Assembly: GCF_030064895.1 (NCBI RefSeq)
Contig: NZ_JASJEB010000008.1
Location: forward strand, 25,937-89,936
Direction of reading: 5' to 3'
From: Crocosphaera sp.
GTDB taxonomy: Bacteria; Cyanobacteriota; Cyanobacteriia; Cyanobacteriales; Microcystaceae
Length of the DNA stretch: 64,000 nt
The position numbers were made by a program, and so were the translations under genes. Every line of letters begins with the position of its first letter. The first letter of the stretch is position 1. Shown piece after piece: positions 59,109 to 64,000 of this stretch. Under the pieces are notes generated by a model. The model did no database searches. It worked only from the letters and a program-made list of their open reading frames with translations, and had not been told where the DNA came from.

Positions 59109-60512
59109 CTAAACTCTAACTTCTATTTTTTCGTCTTTTACATCCTTGACTGATGATTTTGGTTGATATTGACTAGCAATTAAAGCGACTAGAAACCACC
59201 ATAAAGTATTAACTTGAGGACGATACCAAACCGTATCAAATAACCCTTGAGCCATTAATCCGGCCATGGCAGCGATCGCAGCTATTAACCACATACCAGC
59301 AGGATTATTTTTATCCCTTAAACGTTGAATTTGTTGCACTCCTTGATTAACAGTAATAACCAGTAACCAGATAAAAATACTTAACCCGATCAAACCAGTT
59401 TCCACTGCTGTTTCTAACAACACAGAATAAGCACTTAAAGCACTATATTTGGGACTCATATAAAGAGGATAAATCTTATTAAAAGCACTGTTTCCTGGAC
59501 CAATACCAATTAAAGGACGATCTCGAATCATATCTAATACCGCCATCCAGACATTAATCCTAAAATTATTACTACTATCTTGTCTTCCCACAAATATACT
59601 CATAACTCTAATTCTTAACGAGTCAACAGAGACAATAGCAGCAAACATTAAACCCCCTAAAATACCAAATACTAAAGGTAATAACCACTTACGCCAAAAC
59701 GGGGATAAATTGTTTTTAAACCAAACAAAAAACAGTAACAAAAATGTTCCCACTAAAGCCATCATTGCGATCCAACCGCCACGACTTCCCGTAAAATAAA
59801 GACAGGCAGTATTAACCAATGTAATAGTAATCGCTAATAATTTAGGGGCAAAACCTTGCCAAACAAAAAAAGCAGCAACCCCCAAAGCGATCGCAGGTAA
59901 AAGATAAGCAGATAATAAATTAGGATTACCCAAATAACTATAAACCCTAGTTGCACCAGCTAATTCTGAGGTGGGATCGTTCCAAGTAGCCAACTGTTCA
60001 ACCCCAAAAATTTGTTGTCTAATTCCATAACTACCAACCACTAAACCAATACCCAAAACCACCGTAATTAACCAATTTGTTAAACGATGCGATCGCAAAA
60101 TTCTGGCACAAAAAACAAAAAATACCAAATACAAAGTTAACTTAATCAAACCCGAAAGAGCAGCAGCTTTAACCGGAGATAACGCCACCGCAACAGCAGA
60201 AATTCCCCAATAAAGAAATACAAATAAATGAATAGGACTAAACCCAGGTTTTTCCGTATCAGATAAAGTTAAAATGCCCCAATAACCAGTAATAGCAATT
60301 AACCAAACCCCGATCAAACCAGTAGTAATAAACGGACCAAAAATAAAAATAAGACTGATTAATAAAGCCCCGATCGCCTCACCAAATCGTAATAAAAAAC
60401 TAGACGATCGCCAAGCAGAAAATGAACCCACTATACGATAAACATAACTAGCACTAAGCCAAGTTTTCGGTGAAAAGTAAGAGAGGGTAACGAGATCCCA
60501 AGTTGAATTCAT
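59109..60512 (-). CDS. ictB: IctB-family membrane protein (O-antigen ligase-like)
   Basis: A 467-aa protein with about ten to twelve membrane helices. 'LVLFFVFCARILRSHRLTNW'-type and 'YLGNPNLLSAYLLPAIALG' and 'FTGSRGGWIAMMALVG' match the cyanobacterial IctB family (TIGR00947), within the O-antigen ligase/Wzy fold. It was once linked to inorganic carbon accumulation; its real substrate is disputed. It is monocistronic. Confidence 0.85.
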   Translation of the reverse strand: MNSTWDLVTLSYFSPKTWLSASYVYRIVGSFSAWRSSSFLLRFGEAIGALLISLIFIFGPFITTGLIGVWLIAITGYWGILTLSDTEKPGFSPIHLFVFLYWGISAVAVALSPVKAAALSGLIKLTLYLVFFVFCARILRSHRLTNWLITVVLGIGLVVGSYGIRQQIFGVEQLATWNDPTSELAGATRVYSYLGNPNLLSAYLLPAIALGVAAFFVWQGFAPKLLAITITLVNTACLYFTGSRGGWIAMMALVGTFLLLFFVWFKNNLSPFWRKWLLPLVFGILGGLMFAAIVSVDSLRIRVMSIFVGRQDSSNNFRINVWMAVLDMIRDRPLIGIGPGNSAFNKIYPLYMSPKYSALSAYSVLLETAVETGLIGLSIFIWLLVITVNQGVQQIQRLRDKNNPAGMWLIAAIAAMAGLMAQGLFDTVWYRPQVNTLWWFLVALIASQYQPKSSVKDVKDEKIEVRV

Positions 60513-60540
60513 GAAACCATACCAAAATTAGTTATTTAAA

Positions 60541-60560
60541 CCCCGTCGTTAACAACGAGG
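60541..60560. repeat. Dispersed hairpin, copy 2
   Basis: CCCCGTCGTTAACAACGAGG is an imperfect palindrome matching the CCGTCGTTAACGACGG copy after metK. It lies 28 bases upstream of the ictB start, between divergent ictB and lpxA. Confidence 0.55.
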
Positions 60561-60750
60561 CCCGAATGGATCAAACTTAGTTTTGTCAACTAATATTTAA
60601 AGCAGTGACAACTAAGCAGAACCCAAAATCAAGAATTTACGTCATCATACATTATTGTCCCTAATTCTCCTGTCCCTGTTCCCTAAAAAACCTTTATTAT
60701 GTACCCTATAACTAAATTATATGCTGACCTATCCAAAGGGAGATAACCCG

Positions 60751-61548
60751 TTGACTACGCAAATACATCCTACTGCCGTCATTCATCCGAATGCACAAAT
60801 TGATCCCACAGTGGAAGTAGGCCCCTATGCTGTCATTGGTGATCAGGTAAAAATAGGCGCACAAACCACCATTGGCCCCCATGTGGTTATCGAAGGACCA
60901 ACAGAAATTGGCAAAAATAACCGCATTTTTCCCAGTGCAGTGATTGGCTTAGAACCCCAGGATCTTAAATATAAAGGGGTCCCCAGTCGTCTGAAAATAG
61001 GTGACGGGAACACGATTCGTGAGTTTGTCACTATTAACCGTGCCACAGAAGCAGATGAACTCACCGAAATTGGCAATAATAATCTGTTGATGGCTTATGT
61101 TCATGTTGCCCATAATTGTGTCCTGGAAGATCATGTGGTCATTGCTAATGCTGTCGCTTTAGCTGGCCATGTTCACATCGAGTCTAGGGCGGTTATTGGC
61201 GGTGTTTTAGGGGTTCATCAGTTCGTGAGAATTGGCCGCAATGCCATGTTAGGGGGTATGAGTCGTATCGATCGCGATGCACCTCCTTTTATGATGATCG
61301 AGGGCAACCCCTCAAGGGTGCGATCGCTCAATTTATTGGGGTTAAAACGTGCCGGACTGACCAAGGATGATGTAGGTTATCTGAAAAAGGCATTTCGTCT
61401 CTTATATCGCTCGGATCTTACCTTACAACAGGGATTAGAAGAGTTAGCAACCCTCGATAATAATCAATACGCCCAATATTTACGTCATTTTCTGCAACTG
61501 TCCACTACAGGAGAAAAACGACGGGGTCCTATTCCAGGGAATCAATAA
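60751..61548 (+). CDS. lpxA: UDP-GlcNAc O-acyltransferase
   Basis: I prefer TTG 60751 (265 aa, 'TTQIHPTAVIHPNAQIDP') because GGGAG lies eight bases upstream; ATG at 60721 is also in frame. Left-handed beta-helix hexapeptides run through most of the length. The catalytic His is in 'HVAHNCVLEDHVVIAN' (about residue 121). It adds the first acyl chain in lipid A synthesis. The next gene is lpxB. Confidence 0.95.
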   Translation: MTTQIHPTAVIHPNAQIDPTVEVGPYAVIGDQVKIGAQTTIGPHVVIEGPTEIGKNNRIFPSAVIGLEPQDLKYKGVPSRLKIGDGNTIREFVTINRATEADELTEIGNNNLLMAYVHVAHNCVLEDHVVIANAVALAGHVHIESRAVIGGVLGVHQFVRIGRNAMLGGMSRIDRDAPPFMMIEGNPSRVRSLNLLGLKRAGLTKDDVGYLKKAFRLLYRSDLTLQQGLEELATLDNNQYAQYLRHFLQLSTTGEKRRGPIPGNQ

Positions 61549-61642
61549 ATAATCAAATTTAAAACTGTTTTTCTTTAAAACGTAGATTAAAAGCCGAATT
61601 AAGTAGTTCATCCATCGATAATTAGGGGTTAGAAAGCAATTT

Positions 61643-62800
61643 ATGCAGATTTTTATCAGTACAGGGGAAGTTTCAGGGGACTTACAAGGATCAATGTTGG
61701 TCGAGGCTCTCTATAGGCAAGCACAGCAGCAAAATATTCCTTTAGAAATTTTGGCCTTGGGGGGTGATCGCATGGAGGCGGCCGGGGCGAAGTTATTGGG
61801 AAATACGGCTAGTATTGGCTCTATTGGTATTGTGGAGGCGTTACCGTTTATTATTCCTACTTGGTTAATGCAGCGTCGGGTTAAGGCTTATTTACGGGAT
61901 AATCCCCCTGATGTGTTAATTTTATTGGATTATATGGGGCCAAATGTGGCTTTTGGCAAATATGCTCGTAAATATTTACCCCATGTGCCGATTATTTATT
62001 ATATTGCTCCTCAGTCTTGGGTATGGGCCCCGAATAATAAAACTATTGAACAATTTGCGGAAATTACTGATATTTTATTGGCTATTTTTCCGGAAGAAGC
62101 GAGATTTTTTGAGAAAAAGGGGGTAAATGTTAAATGGGTGGGTCATCCTTTATTGGATAGAATGGCGGAGGCACCTACCAGAGAAGCTACTCGTCAAGCA
62201 TTAGGACTTAAAGAAGATCAGCCGGTGATTGGTTTATTTCCTGCTTCTCGTTATCAAGAGTTAAAGTATCATTTACCGTTAATTTGTAAGGCAGCAAAGA
62301 AGATACAAGCAAGGGTTCCTAATCTTCATTTTCTCTTACCTGTTTCTTTACAAGAATATCGTCACACCATCGAAGAAATGGTTAAAGAATACGATTTATC
62401 TATTACTTTATTTGATGGACGTGCTATAGAAGTAATGGCCGCTGCTGATTTTGCTATTGCTAAGTCAGGAACGGTTAATTTAGAATTGGCTTTATTAGAT
62501 ATTCCTCAATTAGTTCTCTGTTTAGTTAATCCTTTAACTATGTGGATTGCTCGGAATATTCTTAAGTTTTCTATTCCTTTTATGTCGCCTCCTAATTTAG
62601 TTGTTATGGAAGAAATTGTACCAGAATTATTACAAGAAGAAGCTACAATAGACCGCATTGTTGATGAATCGGTAGATTTATTATTAAATCCCGATCGCCG
62701 TAAAAAAACCTTTGCTGACTATGAACAAATGCGCACACTTTTAGGAGAGGTAGGTGTCTGCGATCGAGTTGCTAACGAGATTTTACATTATCAAAAATAA
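61643..62800 (+). CDS. lpxB: Lipid-A-disaccharide synthase
   Basis: A 385-aa GT19 protein of normal length. 'MQIFISTGEVSGDLQGSMLV', 'IYYIAPQSWVWAPNN', 'VKWVGHPLLDRMAEAP' and 'VIGLFPASRYQELKYHLPLI' are conserved LpxB blocks. It joins two monosaccharides to form the lipid A disaccharide at the inner membrane. It follows lpxA by about 95 bases. Confidence 0.95.
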   Translation: MQIFISTGEVSGDLQGSMLVEALYRQAQQQNIPLEILALGGDRMEAAGAKLLGNTASIGSIGIVEALPFIIPTWLMQRRVKAYLRDNPPDVLILLDYMGPNVAFGKYARKYLPHVPIIYYIAPQSWVWAPNNKTIEQFAEITDILLAIFPEEARFFEKKGVNVKWVGHPLLDRMAEAPTREATRQALGLKEDQPVIGLFPASRYQELKYHLPLICKAAKKIQARVPNLHFLLPVSLQEYRHTIEEMVKEYDLSITLFDGRAIEVMAAADFAIAKSGTVNLELALLDIPQLVLCLVNPLTMWIARNILKFSIPFMSPPNLVVMEEIVPELLQEEATIDRIVDESVDLLLNPDRRKKTFADYEQMRTLLGEVGVCDRVANEILHYQK

Positions 62801-62892
62801 GACTTCTAGTTTTATGGGCAAATTATTAATGAAACAAAGTGGTAAAATGATAATAACAGGGACTTTTGCAGTCAGAAAATGTCATGGAATAA

Positions 62893-62918
62893 GTTATCAG
62901 TTAGCAATAACTGATAAC
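62893..62918. terminator. Hairpin between convergent lpxB and PCP-reductase-like gene
   Basis: GTTATCAGTT (62893-62902) pairs perfectly with AACTGATAAC (62909-62918) around a 6-base loop, seven bases before the convergent gene's stop. It likely ends both transcripts. Confidence 0.65.
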
Positions 62919-62924
62919 CGATAA

Positions 62925-63110
62925 TTATTGACCAAATTCTAAGCGAGCTTGTTCTACCATTTCTACCGTAATCTCATCTAAATGGTCTGCTCTAGCTAAG
63001 TCTTCGATTCTTTGACGGGCTTGAGTTCTTACAAAAAAGGGAATATTTTTCAGTTTCTTTTCTGCTTCTTGAGTCCAACGGGGACTATCTTCAAATTCAA
63101 GTTGACTCAT
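62925..63110 (-). CDS. PCP-reductase-domain small protein
   Basis: ATG 63110 gives 61 aa; an in-frame ATG at 63152 is less likely. '[20 protein letters not shown]' and '[20 protein letters not shown]' match the PCP_red domain (PF08369) normally found at the C-terminus of the protochlorophyllide reductase subunit ChlB. Here it is free-standing, as in many cyanobacteria. It may bind a tetrapyrrole-related partner; function unknown. Confidence 0.8.
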   Translation of the reverse strand: MSQLEFEDSPRWTQEAEKKLKNIPFFVRTQARQRIEDLARADHLDEITVEMVEQARLEFGQ

Positions 63111-63220
63111 AATCGTGGAGGGAATTAGTTGATTATTTATCTTTGGGTACATTATAACATTATTATTAGAAAAGTTGAAAATTTATCTATCAATATTTAA
63201 TAATTCTTAAATTTTAAATT

Positions 63221-64000
63221 ATGAGTGTCGATAATGAACGGTGGGAACATATTTATCAAACCTTTGCAAAAGTTTGGGGTTATCAAGAATTTCGACCCCC
63301 ACAAAAAGAGGTTATTAGCTGTTTATTACAGGGCAAAGATGCTTTAATTATTATGCCAACAGGAGGGGGAAAGTCTATCTGTTTTCAACTTCCAGCGTTA
63401 CTACAAAAAGGTCTAACCCTGATTATTTCTCCTTTGGTTGCTTTAATGGAGAATCAAGTTAATGAACTAAAAAGTAAACAATTACCTGTGGAATTATTAC
63501 ACAATGAAGTACCTAGAAAACAACGAAAAATCACCTTAAAGAAAATTAATAAACAACAACTAAGATTACTGTATCTTTCTCCTGAAACTTTATTAAGTCC
63601 TCCGGTTTGGGAGTTATTAATTAAACCCCATATTGAGATTAATGGATTGATTTTAGATGAGGCACATTGTTTAGTTCAATGGGGAGAAACCTTCCGTCCT
63701 AGCTATAGTCGTTTAGGGGCAGTTAGACAAGCATTATTAAAGGATAAATTGTCTGATAAAAAAATAGCGATCGCAGCTTTTACAGCAACAGCAAATATTA
63801 AATCACAAGAGATTATAAAACGTAGTTTAAAGTTAAAAACTCCGCAAATATTTGCTATTAGTCCTTATCGAAATAATCTCAATTTAGCCATAAAAATTGC
63901 TTGGACTCCTCGTTGTCGTCGTCATCAGCTTTTAAACTTTATTCAACAGCAACAAAAACAATCTGGTTTAATCTATATTCGTTCTCGCAAAGATAGTGAA
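63221..64000 (+). CDS. recQ: ATP-dependent DNA helicase RecQ (partial, runs off right edge)
   Basis: ATG 63221; 260 codons are in the window. 'YQEFRPPQKEVISCLLQGKD' (Q-motif region), 'IIMPTGGGKSICFQLPAL' (Walker A), 'ISPLVALMENQVNEL' (motif Ia) and 'GLILDEAHCLVQWGE' (DEAH) are RecQ blocks. It unwinds DNA in recombination and repair. The C-terminal domains lie outside the window. Confidence 0.93.
   Translation, partial: MSVDNERWEHIYQTFAKVWGYQEFRPPQKEVISCLLQGKDALIIMPTGGGKSICFQLPALLQKGLTLIISPLVALMENQVNELKSKQLPVELLHNEVPRKQRKITLKKINKQQLRLLYLSPETLLSPPVWELLIKPHIEINGLILDEAHCLVQWGETFRPSYSRLGAVRQALLKDKLSDKKIAIAAFTATANIKSQEIIKRSLKLKTPQIFAISPYRNNLNLAIKIAWTPRCRRHQLLNFIQQQQKQSGLIYIRSRKDSE

Overview
The window is a stretch of a low-GC cyanobacterial chromosome carrying most of a prophage. 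The host genes are cyanobacterial: magnesium chelatase chlI, zeta-carotene desaturase crtQ, an IctB-family membrane protein, a carotenoid oxygenase, a PCP-reductase-like small protein and a very large kinase/AAA/histidine-kinase fusion. GCGATCGC-type (HIP1) octamers occur on both sides of the junction. A unicellular Crocosphaera/Cyanothece-type host is my best guess; no rRNA or marker gene proves it.

Prophage (1 to about 34.9 kb, left end outside the window). Most genes are on the minus strand and are read from right to left. At the right end, an XRE-like repressor gene on the plus strand stands back to back with an early operon: a 46-aa basic ORF, a TOPRIM/DUF3987 primase-like protein and an SF2 helicase. 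Next comes a distal-tail module (28.7-21.0 kb) of gene-transfer-agent type: DUF2793, LamG-like, DUF2460+DUF2163 fusion, NlpC/P60 and tail tip. A two-gene plus-strand unit (20.3-21.0 kb) follows, then a GH19 + M15/M74-like endolysin, a BRO-N antirepressor, a gpF-like minor head protein and a candidate protease. A plus-strand accessory operon (11.9-14.5 kb) carries a 50-aa NblA-like gene, a MazG-like protein and a dCTP deaminase. Major capsid, connector, tail tube, frameshifted tail chaperones and a giant tape measure with a C-terminal M23 peptidase run to the left edge. I saw no terminase, portal or integrase; they may lie left of the window.

Control of the prophage. A short dyad, best form ACAGATATGTCTGT, recurs about 18 times between 7.4 and 34.9 kb. 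Most copies touch or lie just upstream of a -10 hexamer; a few lie inside genes or between convergent genes. One copy lies upstream of the -35 of the repressor promoter. This looks like a phage-wide operator regulon with some stoperator-like sites. Two transcripts (repressor, DUF2793 gene) appear leaderless. A short RNA with its own promoter and a 13-bp terminator stem is predicted at 28.85-28.93 kb.

Chromosome (34.96-64 kb): gloA, chlI, a VapBC pair, two related W/Y-rich repeat proteins, a MITE-like tandem repeat in a 1-kb gene-free gap, SRPBCC + crtQ, a BlaI/M56 pair, an M23 peptidase, a Crp-like regulator, the 1806-aa signalling protein, ligA, a HAD hydrolase, metK, a DUF1400 + carotenoid oxygenase operon, a DUF2141 protein, three small unknown genes, ictB, lpxA, lpxB, a PCP-reductase-like gene and the start of recQ.
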